From Theristus sp. LFF4_11 (Eukaryota > Nematoda > Chromadorea > Monhysterida > Xyalidae): 64,000 nucleotides of DNA. A model generated the notes under the pieces. That model was not told the DNA's origin. It did not search any database and saw only the letters and a program-made list of their open reading frames with translations. The position numbers and the translations under genes are program-made. Shown here piece by piece: positions 11,385 to 23,039 of this stretch (its first letter is position 1; every line of letters begins with the position of its first letter). The stretch spans positions 1-64,000 of the forward strand of contig JASANC010001540.1 of assembly GCA_030248135.1 (NCBI GenBank), given 5' to 3'.

Positions 11385-11790
11385 CCCCCCCAAAAATTTT
11401 CGAATCTATCTCTATCAAACAGGTTTTTTCGGCTCAGCTATTATCTATCTAAAAAAATTTTTCAGCCAGCTATCTATCTGAAAATTTGTGTCTTCGAAGA
11501 CATAAAATGAGCCAATTTTTGACCAAAATTGACCATTTTTGCTCGAAATTTTTGAAAGTTTCGTTAATTTTAGTTAAAATACGCGTTTATACTTGAGTTT
11601 TAGCGTAGTTTAAGCCTTATTTAGCAGTTTTTATAGATTCTTAGCGTTTTCGCTTTCTGTCTATCTGATTTCAAATTTTTGACCGGCCCACCCCCAAAGT
11701 CACATGGCCCCCCCCCCCGCCCCCCCCCCAAATTTTCCAGCTATCTATCTATCTGGAAAATTTGTTCCAGCTATCTATATCGGCCCCCCC
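11385..11790. other. Unique part of palindrome spacer
   Basis: About 400 bp without a mirror in the left arm. It holds poly-C tracts, short ATCT runs (GCTATCTATCTATCTGG) and AT-rich filler. No gene is seen. Confidence 0.6.
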
Positions 11791-12539
11791 CCCCAGCCCC
11801 TCGGCTCTGGAACAACTATGGGGGGTACACGGGTATCTGCCCGTGCACGGGCAGGATTTTCGGCTGAGGGGGGGGGGTGGACCCCCCACCCCCCCCGCAC
11901 TTTCGCTACTGAGGCTAATCCTAAACCTAAAAAATTAAAAAATCTCTATTTTTTAAAGTATTTTTTTAAAACTTTAAAAAACTTCGAACCCTAATCCTAA
12001 TGAAGTTGTACGATTCTTATCTTAATCTTAAACCTGATCCTAATCTAAGCCTTTTTAACAAAGTGAAAGTGCCTAGATTGTCAGCTTTGGTTGAATTTGT
12101 TGAAGGGATGAAACATTGGGATCAGGGATCAGTTCCAGCTCCGGAGCTTTCCGTAAAACTACAAAGCTAAACCGGAGCTTTCCATTTTGAAATTTGTAAA
12201 ATCCATTTCATTTAGTTAGAGACATTCAAATTAGGGTCTCCAAACGATCTTCGAAAAGTGTACTGTAGTGCCTCCAGTCAGTACAAAAACGACAGTCGAC
12301 ATTTGTTCGTCCGCTTCTTTTTTTGTACCATTGGCACTTTTTCTTACCCGTAAAACAAACGTACACACAACCGGCGTTCATTACTTTGGTCATCACTTTC
12401 CCTGTACGGCTATACAACACCTCTGAACACGTCATCGTCATCTCGGTGACCAGAGTTTCGAAAATCAACAACCAAACTACACAGCCAACGCCAACCACAG
12501 TCGACAGGACAGACCAAACCGTGAATATTCCACAGCGTC

Positions 12540-15500
12540 ATGTCATCAATTCGACGACAACAACAGCCCTCCGAAAAACCGGTGCCACCATCGCCGCCAG
12601 TCGATGACCCGTCTCCGTCCTCACTTCTGCCGCCGTTGACGCAGGACAGCAACCGCACCGCCTCGTTAATGCCGCCGCGCGAGAAGTGCAAGAAAAAGGC
12701 CAGACTTTCATTCACCCCGGCGCTTTCATTTCCACGGAAAAAAATCGATGACGGGTTTTTAGCGATCCTTTTCACTGTCACTATTCGCCAAAGTTGTCGT
12801 GTGGCACATCAGCCACGTGTCTTGTCTGAATTCATCACATCATGCAGTCGAACACTCTAAATTGTAGGCTATCAGCTGATTGGTTGTTGATCACTTGATG
12901 CTTGCTTTCTGTGCTGGCATTGCCATGGAGGAGGAGTCTGTCCTGCACAGAAAGGATACATCAAAGCATGATCACTAACCAATCAAAGCTGATTGTAATT
13001 TCGAGTTTGACTGCAGAATTTTGTTCTTGCAGAACACTCGAACACTCGGTTGGCCGGTTCGGATGTTGTACTGGGTCGGTGAGAGTTGTAGTTTTTTTAT
13101 CAACTGGAGATTTTTCAAATTTCATAACAACAGTCTGTCTGGAGTCGCATTTACGTGAGGGAGGTTTTTAGTCTGGCATAAATTGTTTTCTGACACTTTC
13201 GAAACACATATTCTGACCATTTGGCCCATTCTTTTCTGCTCGAAGCACATACATGTAACATGCACTAAAACAATGTTCACTCATATACAGTCGAACTCAA
13301 AATTGTGGGATTAGTACTCTAAAACTCTATACTCTAAACTCCGCCCGCACAGCAATTTCTGCGCGGAAAGCATGCATATACCGTAATCCCAACGAATCAG
13401 CTGATTCCCTATAATTTAGAGTTGCACTGTACCAAAAGGATTATATTGTTCAAGGGCTTGATTGCGTCTGCAATGCTATGCGGTCTCGCGATCGAGCTGG
13501 CCAGCGTGCTCAGTTTCGCGTTGTGCGTCACGATCTACGCTCAGAATCTGACGCTGCCCATCGGCCTCTGGTTGCAGCTGTGCGCCGCGCTCACCGTGCT
13601 GCTGAGTGCGTGTTTTTGGTGGTGAAAAAAAATAGAACGAAGACTTGCGATTAAACAATTCGGACTTGCGCGGTTAAATTGAGATGGAAACGATCCAAAA
13701 AATTAGTTAATCAAGTCAACAGCTGTGCGTGGAGCACTCTGACCGGCCAAGTGTCGTGTCGAATGTTAGCGTTCTAACGCACGTCGGATTTTTTTGGGCG
13801 CGCGCGAATCAATGTGTTGCCGCATATTGTTTCTTTGTGTTTTGCTGCCATTGTTGTTCTGGTATCGTTTCGTTTCATTTTATTGCAAATGCACAAGGAC
13901 ACAGGTTCCAATCCTGCAAGCTGGGTGCAAAGCCAGAAAAAAACTAAAAACAGAATAAATCAATAAATCAATATAGCAAATTGGGTAGTGAAAATTGATC
14001 GTCGCTAATATCAAGTTTCTTGCGCCCTTCCGCTGATGCGTCATCATCATCATCCCATATATTTTTTTTATTTTATTTATTTAATTATAAATGTTCCAGC
14101 CACTAAATCGCTGCGCGGCCAACTGCGCTACTCGTTCTGGAACGTGCTCTACGTGGTCGGCATGCTGCTGTGCGTCGGCGGCGTCGCGCTCAGCCTCGGC
14201 TCGATCGGCTGTTCCACTGCGGTGCCCGTCCTAATGTTACATGTTTAAACAGGACTAGGATTATGGAATGGATTCTCATCCCCCTGGAGTGGTGTCATGT
14301 GCACTATTTGCTCATGCACCGCACTTCTAAAAAGGCTTGGCTTAGGGCTGAACTTACAGAATTAGGATTATGTTAAGCGTTGCTTAGGATTAGGTTTTGC
14401 GACATATTCGGAGAATTGTGGTTTATTTTCACCGTTAAACACGCGGTTAGTTTGAAGGTGGATATGTATGTCCTATAACGCAAATGTCTTGCACCAGAGT
14501 CGTTTTAAACATGTAGGCCAACCCGGTGCCGTCGAGATGCGTGCGCGCGTGCGCTGCGCCATTCACGGCGATCGATAATAAGAAAAGTACGGTCTATTTT
14601 TTCTGCAAATGCCATTTGTGCCGCTGGCTGGGTTTGCTGTATTATTTGGAATGACGGTCATCGTATATAGTGTGTTTCTGAGAGCCTGTCACGTTCTTCT
14701 CCGCAAAGTTCTCTCAATGCACTCGAGTACAGAGCATTTTGAATAAAGACGAATGAACGAGGATCAGGTTTAGTTGGAAATGAAAAAAAGCCGCCATTTG
14801 CGACGAAAATTCGTTTTGGACTGCTGCAGGTCCACTATACAGTATGGCCGAATAAATAAGGCAGCCCGTCAAGGCGGGATCAGTCGGAGACTAGGAGTTG
14901 TCTTTTTCAAAAGTGCCAACATAACACCTAATCATGTGTTCGAGGGAGCAAGAATGAACATAATAGCGCGAAGAATCCATTAGTCTGAAAAAACACGTCA
15001 AATTTGGCACACAATTTAGTTTCTGAACGTCTATTTTCTTTCATTCAAATTTCGCGCGCTCCTTGCACCCTGAAAAAATCTGCCATGTTTACTCGGTCAT
15101 TCCGTACACTACAGCAGAAGACGCACACCAGAAGACTACCATCAGTCCAATGTATTCCGTTAAAAAGACGACAGGTTTACCGAAACACTGTAGCCTGACT
15201 ACCCCGCCTCATTGTATACAGTCAAACTCTGAATTATAGGGAATCAGCTGATTGGTTGGTGGTCACGTGATGCATATGCTTTCTGTGCAGGACGATAGAC
15301 TCCAACAGACGACAGACACTCCACAGCAATGCATGCACAGAAAGGGTTCAGAAAGCATGCATCACGTCACCAACCAATCAGCTAATTCCCTATAATTTAG
15401 AGTTCGACTGTAAACGCCATAATAAACGATCGCAGGTTTTTTTAATAACGCCATGATAACCAACAGGCGACGCACCGGCAGTGCACATTGTGGCCGGCGT

Positions 15501-17087
15501 CGGCGCGCTGCTTGGCCTGCCAGTGCTGCTCGGCCTGATGCTGATCAACATGGTGCTGCGCGACAAGATGCTCAGCTCGGAGGCGTTTCGTTAGACGACA
15601 CAGTTTTTTTTAAACCTGTTTTTTTTATCAATGACACGGGGCACACCAGTGAAGAGAATATATCGGTGGTGTTTGAGTACAGTCGAACTCGAAATTATAG
15701 GGAATCCGCTGATTGGTTGATGGTCACGTGATGCATGCTTTCTGTATAGAACGACAGACGACGTTCCACAGCAATGCTTGCACAGAAAGCATGCATCACG
15801 TGACCACCAACCAATCAGCTGATTCCCTATAAGTTCGAGTTCGGTTGTACGACTATGCCAAACAGTTCTGAGTTGAACATCGGTGCCGACACTGATGCAT
15901 AGTTCAACCGAAATATTTGCAAAAAAAACACTTTTCCGGCGCAGTGAGCGACCCATCGTCCTATACGCGAAAGTCACTCCGTCAACGGAGTCAGTTCAGT
16001 AAACGAATGCCGGAAGAGACGAAATCGAATCTGGCGCCCACGCAGTCCAGCGTGTCGTGTCACGTCGACCGACAGAAGTCGGACGAAACACAGCTTGATT
16101 TTGACCACGATCACACCGTGCAGTTTGAGTGTGAGTTTCATTGGGGGCCATAGGAGAAAACTATGCGTGAAATTAATTTTTTTTTAAAGCGCATTCATTG
16201 CGCAGTATTTAGCGACGCACAGCTGTGTGTCAAAACATAGCTAACGCGGTCACTAAATAGTGCTTCATGAACGCCCGTTTACGGCTTTTTCTGCAAAGCG
16301 GAACAATAAAGCATTTGCTGCGCACGACAAACTGATTATACAAACAGTGCTCGCGTACTATTGTGTTTTCTCGCTCATCCCATCCGCTGAATCAAGTGAT
16401 TGGTTAGTCCGACGATTGTTGTGTGCGGTTTTCCGTGATACCCACAGCCGATCATTATGCTGCTTTTGTTGCATCATAAAATGTCACCGCTCGTGGCCTG
16501 GTGGTAGTGCGTTAGACTACAGTCTGTGCGCTCGGGGGATCGAGCCCCGCCGAGGGCTGTATAGGCACTTAATGACAGAGAAAACTCGATGGGCGCCCTA
16601 CTCAATGGCGTTCTGTACGCTTCTCTGGGTTAGCCCTGGCTAAAAACATCGCCTAAAAATCCCAACAACAATAATAACAACAACAAAATTGTAAAGAGGA
16701 TCAAAGAAGAAAAACGATTGTCTCACATTGACACCACAGTGTGTATCTTTGGCGTACAGTACAACCGTATAAATGAGGCAGTCCATCAAGGCGGGATCAG
16801 TCGCAGACTAGGATCTTTTCCTGGCAGGTGTCCAAGAAGTGCCCAGCGGCAGCATCGTCTCGATGGACGTGAAGCCGCTCGATCTGTCGCGATCGGCCGT
16901 CAACATTGACGACCCGTCAAAGTCGAAGTCGCCCTCATTGTACTCCGCCTCGCACAAAACCTCGACAACGGAACAGGAGAAGAAACGCGACAAATCATCG
17001 CTAATCGAGTCGGAGGGAACGACGAAGTCAAAGTCAAGCAAAAGCGACGCGATCGAACCGGCCGTCTCCACCGCTGAAATATTGTGA
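12540..17087 (+). CDS. Predicted four-TM membrane protein, ~353 aa
   Basis: Six exons: 12540-12754, 13439-13605, 14100-14210, 15467-15589, 15945-16130 and 16828-17087. Phases are 2,1,1,1,1, and the total of 1062 nt is a whole number of codons. The N-terminus (about 70 residues) is Pro/Ser-rich and basic. Exon 2 encodes two hydrophobic helices around an NLTLPIGLW loop, exon 3 a third (VLYVVGMLLCVGGVAL), and exon 4 a fourth (IVAGVGALLGLPVLLGLML). Exons 5-6 form a hydrophilic Ser/Lys/Asp-rich tail of about 145 residues ending STAEIL. The layout suggests both ends are cytosolic. The exon 3 donor (CT then GTTCCA) is weak and is the least certain junction. I do not recognise the family. A MITE ends a few bases before the exon 2 acceptor, and two more sit in introns 3 and 4. 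A degenerate mirror copy lies at 9902-3928. Confidence 0.6.
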
Positions 17088-18199
17088 TTCCAGAAAAAAG
17101 ACAAATATTGAACGATCTGATCGCGACAGCAGTTTCTTCGTTTTTCAATGTTTTTGTTTTTCGATTTTTTCTACTGGTCTGTGAAAGAGAGATACAGATT
17201 GTCGCTTATTAGAAGCAACTGATTACAAACAGAATTCATTGAAACGCTCATTTTTTGTCATAACCTTGTTTGCAAGGGCCAGTCCGGTATGAAACTTGAT
17301 GTAAAGTGAATACGTTAAGAAAGCCAGCCAGCCAATCCTGTATCTCATAACACTGGTTGCGTTAACTCTTGCGTTAAATGTTGACTTAAACGTTTCGTAA
17401 AACGTGAGTCAAAGTTTGCATTAACGTTGCATAAAACGTTGCGTTAAACGCAGGTTAAATGTAGCGTTATTTGTTGCATTAAATACACAGCTTTGAAAGT
17501 AGCGTTATAAATGCAGCGACACGTTGCGTTAAACGTTGTGTAACGTTTTCTATGTGCTAAGTGCACGTCGCAGACTGGTGTCAGATGTCAAACAGATTCG
17601 ATTCAAACAGAAACCGGTTCTAGCAACAAACTGGAATGCACTGAATTTTGTTCAAGCAAAAAGTTCTCATTTGAAAATCGTTGCCGTTTTTTTTGCGTTT
17701 GCACTTATTCCACGTTAAGTCTCTTTGCTCCAAATAGAGGTAGTTTTGATGTTTGTTCTGTTTTCTGAATTCCGTTTTGTGTGTGCGTTTCAAAACAAAG
17801 AAATAATCGTCAAGTAAAACATTTCTCGATTTTATCAGGAGTAGGTAAATGCATTCGAGAGTGCGTAATAGTTTGCTTGATAAGCACGATAAAAAAATCA
17901 TTGAATTTCGGGTAGTCTCTGTTTCAGCGGATCATAACCTTCGTGTTCATTAGCAATCCTGCCACGCGAAGCATCCACATTTACATCCATGCGGGTACGG
18001 ACAGTCGCCACCAATCATGAAATGCTCCGCTCGGCAGACCCAATATCTAAAAAAATATATTTTTTTTCATTTTTTTTAAATCTGTGAACGGCATTCATGA
18101 AGTATGTCGTTCTATGTATTTAGTGACATGTAGCTACGTTTTGACCGCCTTGACATACAGCAAAGAATACTGCTTAATGAATGCCTCCTATTCTTCAGT

Positions 18200-18676
18200 T
18201 CAATAAGCGTTTAGTTGCGAAAAACGCAATCGACAAACGAACTCGGTGCATTTCACGGTGCAATTCAGATCGATATCGCCCTTGGTTGTCTTGAACGGAC
18301 GTACACCGCACTGGTTCGCTTGTTGCAACACGGACAACTGCTGCGCGGAGAGCGGCGGCCTGAAGTGCAACAAGTCGCACTTGTCATGAAGAGTTCGTAA
18401 AAGTGATTTTAAAATTTCAAAACAACTCTCATTAATTTTCGTTTTCTTTCTACCAATTTTTAAGATTGCATTAACCCACCACTGCAAAATCATGGTCTGA
18501 ATTTGCATTCGCGAAAAGAAAATAACGGCAAAAACCGCTTTTTAACGCCAATGAAAATTCTTAAAAGTGGCAAAAAACGTGAGAACAAACGCTTGCCTGG
18601 GTCGCTTCTGGGCGGAGTTACACGCCACAAACACGACGGCCAATACAAAAACTGTTGCTGCATGTGAAAAGCGCAT
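18200..18676 (-). CDS. Small secreted Cys-containing protein (right-arm copy)
   Basis: Mirror of 2351-2827. Exon 1 is 18676-18597 with signal peptide MRFSHAATVFVLAVVFVAC; exon 2 is 18360-18200. The encoded sequence appears unchanged from the left copy, including the GC-AG intron (CAG followed by GCAAGC). It points toward the 3' end of the four-TM gene, and the DB-module gene starts about 1.3 kb away in the opposite direction. Function is unknown; secretion is the only supported inference. Confidence 0.5.
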
Positions 18677-19982
18677 TTTTCGTTTTTAGTAGGTTTGGTG
18701 CAAGTGGTGGAAGCAGCGTTCACAATGAATAAAAAAATTGGGGGAGCAAACTACAGTCCGTCTGGCTAATATATACAACTAGCTGATTGGCTGGTGTGAT
18801 GTGCAGTGTGATGCATGCATTCTGTGGCCTGTGCAGTATAAACTCCGCCTACACAGCAAAGCCTGCACCGAACGCACGGCATCAGCCTAAACAGAATGCG
18901 TGCATCAACTGCACGTGTGTGCAATCACCCAATCAGCTAGTTGTATATATTAGCCAGATTGACTTCAACTTTTTTTTCTGCTTGAAACACCGATTTCGAC
19001 GTTCTTTTATGCGATTTTCACCGGATGTTCGGTATTTATGTTTTACCACACCTTCTGACGTTTTATCACCTTCTGACGCATGTTGTTTCTATTTTATCTC
19101 GCTTTTTCGCTAACAAATTGTTGAATTCGTAATATTTTCGTTCAATGATTTCGCTAAAAAAGTTCCAGTTTTGTTGGTCCATGCGATAAAGCTTTTTGAA
19201 AAGTTGTTGGTTGATAACAAAAGTAGCAAAAAAACTGATTATAATGTTTTTCGTTTAACAAGTTTTTTTGGTGAAAATAGAAAAATCGCAATGGTTTTTT
19301 TTCAGGGCCTAAAAAAGGACAATCAAACGCGTTTGCATTGATTTGCTGCAGTAGCTATTATTTTTGCATGAATATCGTTTTTCGCTGAGTATCGCATGAA
19401 GTTCAAAAAACATTGATCGATTCATGCACTTTTCAATTCAGTAAAGACCGTTTTGCCTTTTTCTTCCAGAAAAAAGCCAGAGAAAAATCTTTTTAGCTTT
19501 GGAATTGTGCAAGGAGTAAAAAGGAAAAAAAACTACGTCATACTCTTGAGTCTTGACCGCCTAAAACGTTCAACTTTTTACAATTATCCCATCGAAAAAA
19601 GGACAATACGCGCGAAAAAACTGATCACACCTCGAATTCTGACGAAATGACATTTGACAATGAGTGCATATCAAAAGTTGATTATTGAGAAAAAAACCTT
19701 CATAAATTTGTTTGATTCGTTTGAGCGTACTGCAATTCCGAACGTTGTGATCTCACACAATGCACTTTATTTGACGCGTAATGAAGTTTTCGGAGTTAAG
19801 AACACCGGACAGAAAAAATACACGTCACATCCACAAATCGCGAAAAATTGCGGAAACCCGGTGTGTACAATAAGTCGTGTATGTTTTCATTGCATGTGAT
19901 GTTGTTGAAGAGATTTAGTGCAGTTGACGAGTTGAAAATACAGTTCTGAATACACTAACATTTTTTAGATTTGTCGGCAAAA

Positions 19983-21658
19983 ATGACCCGATTAAAGCCG
20001 CTTGTATTTCTTGTAATCAGCTGTTTGATTTGCTCACTTTCAGTTTGCTTCAGCGACCAACAGAACATTCGGGTTAGCATAGTGGGAAGCGTTTTTTTTC
20101 TCTTAAAGTTACGCCACATCAGGTTTGTTTTCAATATAAATTTGTTTTTCTAAAAAGTTTTTACAGTGTATAAACAAACAAAATAAACAGTGTAAGACTA
20201 TGGTATTTTTTTTGTTTTTCTGCATGTTGATGATTTCACATGAAACTGAAGGTGCAGTTGAATCTTTGATTTTTTAATACTTTCTGACAAAAATTTGGAT
20301 TTAATGTTTGAGGTGAAACGCGCCAGCAATCCGTTGGACATATTTCGCAATAACTTTTCACCGAGCGAGGCGCACGAGAACGAGTTCCACAAGGTGAAAA
20401 CGCCCGATCCGCCGTTGAAACGCAGGGTTTGTGTTGATTGAATTTTGGAGCTGTTAGAAAAACGAAAACGTTGCGTGTTCCGGTTGCAAAAGTGATTTTC
20501 GTACTATGCATATTGTGCCCGTCCTGTGATTGTGATTAAGCAAAATAATGCTAAGTTTTCAAACGTTTGGAACCGTTTTTCTACGCGCGTAGCTCACTTC
20601 CAACGAACGACTGAAACGCTGCTGTGACCAGTCGTCGTCTGTGCAGCCGTCCTGCAAGCATGTGTGCCGCTATGAGAAGTTCACGAAACGAGAGGTTTGT
20701 GTATGACCTATTTTTTTCAAACGTGTCCCACTGCAATGACGTCATGTGCCGCCGAAACATGCGCTTGCCGTTCACAGCAAACCAGACTATTCGTTTAACC
20801 TTTCCGTAAACGAATGGTGCATGTCAAATCAATCACAACAAACTGACATTTTTAGTGTCTGTACTTTGACAAACGGGCGTTTTGAAAGCAAATGACGTGA
20901 TTTTAGCCCGGACACGTTTGAATAAATCCACAATAGAGCACTGGTGACATGGTGATTCTCTTGGACAAACGCGCGTCAACCGCAATCTCCAGTGCCCGCT
21001 GTTTGTTGTTGCGAAACGGGCGGCTCTGCGTCCGTTATTCTTTTCTTGTGTGCGACCGATTTTTAAAAGAAACGAGATTCACGGGGCGCCTGCATCACGA
21101 TTGTCAAACCAAAACCAAATACAATCAGAATCGAAAATTACGGCTGTACACTCCCACGGCGTGTAGGTTTTTCTCATCAGTACAGCCCCTACACCCAAAA
21201 GGTGTAAGTCCTACACTTTTAAAAAAGTTACACTAGGACCATTGGTGAACTGTGAATGAATGGTCATAAAAACCTAGTGATTTTCAGTGTTTGTGTTGTG
21301 TTTGTTGTGTTTATTTTATTTTAGGCAATGTTTTTAGCTAGGGCTAACCCAGAAAACTCGTACAGAACGCCGACGGGTAGGGTGACCGTCGAAACACCCC
21401 TCGGGTGAGGCTCGATCCTCCGAACGCACAGACAAAAGAGTCTAACGCGCTACCACCGGGCCGCGAGAGTGCTGTTGTAGTTGTTTTCTGCCTTTTCCAA
21501 CACCTCCTCCAACGAATAATCGCATATTTTACTGATGACCATGTTTCTCCAGCTGGTCGGCGCCTATCTCCGCCGTCAGTGCAGCGTCGACTCGTTGGCA
21601 GGCGTCCTGAACTGCGTCAGTCGAGACCAGAACCACCTGCAATGTTGCATACACAAAG
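19983..21658 (+). CDS. Secreted DB-module cysteine-rich protein (5' part)
   Basis: Four consecutive exons can be joined. Exon 1, 19983-20072 (30 codons), encodes a signal peptide (LVFLVISCLICSLSVCFS). Exon 2, 20313-20426 (38 codons), is a hydrophilic linker. Exon 3, 20593-20694 (34 codons), contains ERLKRCCDQSSSVQPSC and CRY. Exon 4, 21553-21658, contains CSVDSLAGVLNC and DQNHLQCC. Phases are 0,0,0 and then 1. The order CC..V.P.C...C.Y, then C..D.L...L.C....DH..CC, matches the DB module, a disulfide-rich extracellular domain known mainly from nematodes. The expected last cysteines of the domain are not found in the next few kb, which are full of repeats, so the 3' end is missing from this model. 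The palindrome breakpoint falls inside exon 1. A MITE begins about 7 nt after the exon 3 donor. Confidence 0.7.
20703..20936. mobile_element. ~240 bp MITE with CAAACGTGTCC termini
   Basis: The two ends, TATTGTGGATTTATTCAAAC and TATGACCTATTTTTTCAAAC on opposite strands, both run into CAAACGTGTCC. The body has TGACGTCATTT and GTTTGTCAAAGTACAGGCAC. Copies: 56757-57000, 58518-58760, 59225-59455 and 63123-63384. This copy sits in the intron after exon 3 of the DB-module gene, hard against the donor. Confidence 0.75.
21305..21472 (-). mobile_element. tRNA-derived SINE family 1, partial
   Basis: Minus-strand copy with recognisable B box (GATCGAGCCTCACC-like), the CTGGGTTAGCCCTAGC body and part of the A box. 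The linker is shorter than in the copy at 16486-16693. It lies in the intron before exon 4 of the DB-module gene. Confidence 0.65.
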
Positions 21659-21739
21659 GTGACTATCTTTGGTCGTTTTTGACCAATGGTCGATGTTCTG
21701 ATGTTGTATTTTGTGTTCTCATTCATGTCATGCTCAAAG

Positions 21740-21920
21740 TTTTTTTTTAATTTTTTTTGGGTTTTTTTTTTGGGTGGGATGTGGGTTGAAAAAGGGAGTT
21801 ATTTTTTTTTTGTTATTAAGGGGGAGTTGGGGGGGGGGGGGGGGGGGGGGGGGGGGTGGGGGGAGGGGGAGGGAAGAAAAAAAAAAAAAAAAAAAAAAGG
21901 GGTGGTGTTTTGGAAGGGGG
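21740..21920. repeat. Low-complexity poly-T, poly-G and poly-A tract
   Basis: Runs of T, then an uninterrupted G run of more than 20, then more than 20 A. Long open frames here are compositional artefacts. Sequence reliability is doubtful. Confidence 0.8.
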
Positions 21921-21922
21921 GA

Positions 21923-22972
21923 TATTATCTAAAAATGCGGGAGACGCATATAAAAGGAGGAATATGGCCTTGTGTAAGCAGTGAAAGACTTGGCTCGACA
22001 ACGCTTTTCAAGTCTCTGATGTGGTACACACGGATACAAGTACATAAGAGTCATATTTTTGCGCCGCGTTTGTTGTTTAAAAGCTTGCTGAAAAGCGTAA
22101 AAACTTTGAAGTTATCTAGATATTTTTCAATTGTCCTCTTCAGTTTAGTCTAAAATCACATCATGTGCGAAATTCTGTACAGCATGGCCGAATAAATGAG
22201 GCAGTCCATCAAGGCGGGATTAGTCGCTGACTAGGAGTTGTCTTTTTCAAAAATGCCAACATAATTTCCAATCATGTGTGCAAGGGAGAAAGAATGAACA
22301 GAATAATACGGATAATCCATTAGTTTAAAAAAACGCGTCAAATTTGGCATACAATTTGGTTTCTGAACTTCTTTTTCTTTCATTCAAAATTCGCGCGCTC
22401 CTTGCACCCTGAAAAAAACTGCCATGTTTAATCGGCTATACTGTAAATTCTGTGCAAAAAACAGAAACATCAGAGATTGCAAAACATTGCTGCATGTAGC
22501 TTTATCGTTGTTGCTGACGTACGCACCGCTGTGCATACAGCAGCACCAGTGCAAAAAGTGTTGTCTTCCGTTGATTTTCACCCTTTTTACCAAACTCTTG
22601 TGACAGGATAAACCGGTCAGTCATTGCCTTTGCCACAGAAGGACACCTTGCGTTCCCAATGCCTCTGCGATACACTTTGTGCAAACCAGTGTCAGCGATC
22701 TAAAGTCTGATCGTTATTTTAGTAGTTTTAGAGGTCGCTAAAAGCTAGAAAAAAGCAAATGTGAAAGTTTCATTTGTCTACAATGTACGAGGGTTGCCAC
22801 TTGCAACCGAAATAAAAAATAAACGGCGCAAAAATATGACTCTTATGTACTTGTATCCGTGTGTACCACATCAGAGACTTGAAAAGCGTTGTCGAGCCAA
22901 GTCTTTCACTGCTTACACAAGGCCATATTCCTCCTTTTATATGCGTCTCCCGCATTTTTAGATAATATTCTG
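21923..22972. mobile_element. 1.05 kb fold-back element with ~140 bp inverted arms
   Basis: Arms 21923-22064 and 22829-22972 are inverted copies beginning ATATTATCTAAAAATGCGGG. The inner part contains a 265 bp MITE (22181-22445). No transposase frame is seen. Target duplications could not be recognised because the left flank is low complexity. Confidence 0.7.
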
Positions 22973-23039
22973 ACTTTTACATAAGCCCCAAAGGTCGGAC
23001 CAAAATCACAATACGTTGGTCACACATTCTTCTAAACCC

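Larger units (their letters stand above)
11790..20015. repeat. Right arm of giant inverted repeat
   Basis: Reverse-complement partner of 999-10650. It ends at 20015 inside exon 1 of the DB-module gene. Relative to the left arm it lacks the block at 7315-8738 and has a small extra duplication near 12150 (the words CCGGAGCTTTCC occur twice). It holds the intact-looking copy of the four-TM gene. Near identity with the left arm over coding and non-coding sequence suggests recent origin, gene conversion or an assembly artefact. Confidence 0.95.

Noticed and set aside
14605..14750. Hydrophobic frame PLAGFAVLFGMTVIVYS as an extra exon of the four-TM gene
   Set aside because: Although it follows TTCTGCAA and ends near an AATAAA, it has no AG acceptor in the needed phase and would terminate the protein before exons 4-6, which join perfectly without it. 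An alternative short isoform remains possible.
21686..22153. 155-codon frame over the poly-G and poly-A tract
   Set aside because: Low-complexity sequence plus one arm of a fold-back repeat; no protein features.
22600..22740. Candidate final exon of the DB-module gene with several Cys
   Set aside because: After the phase 1 donor at 21658 the joined frame hits a stop at once, and the cysteine spacing does not fit the domain end.
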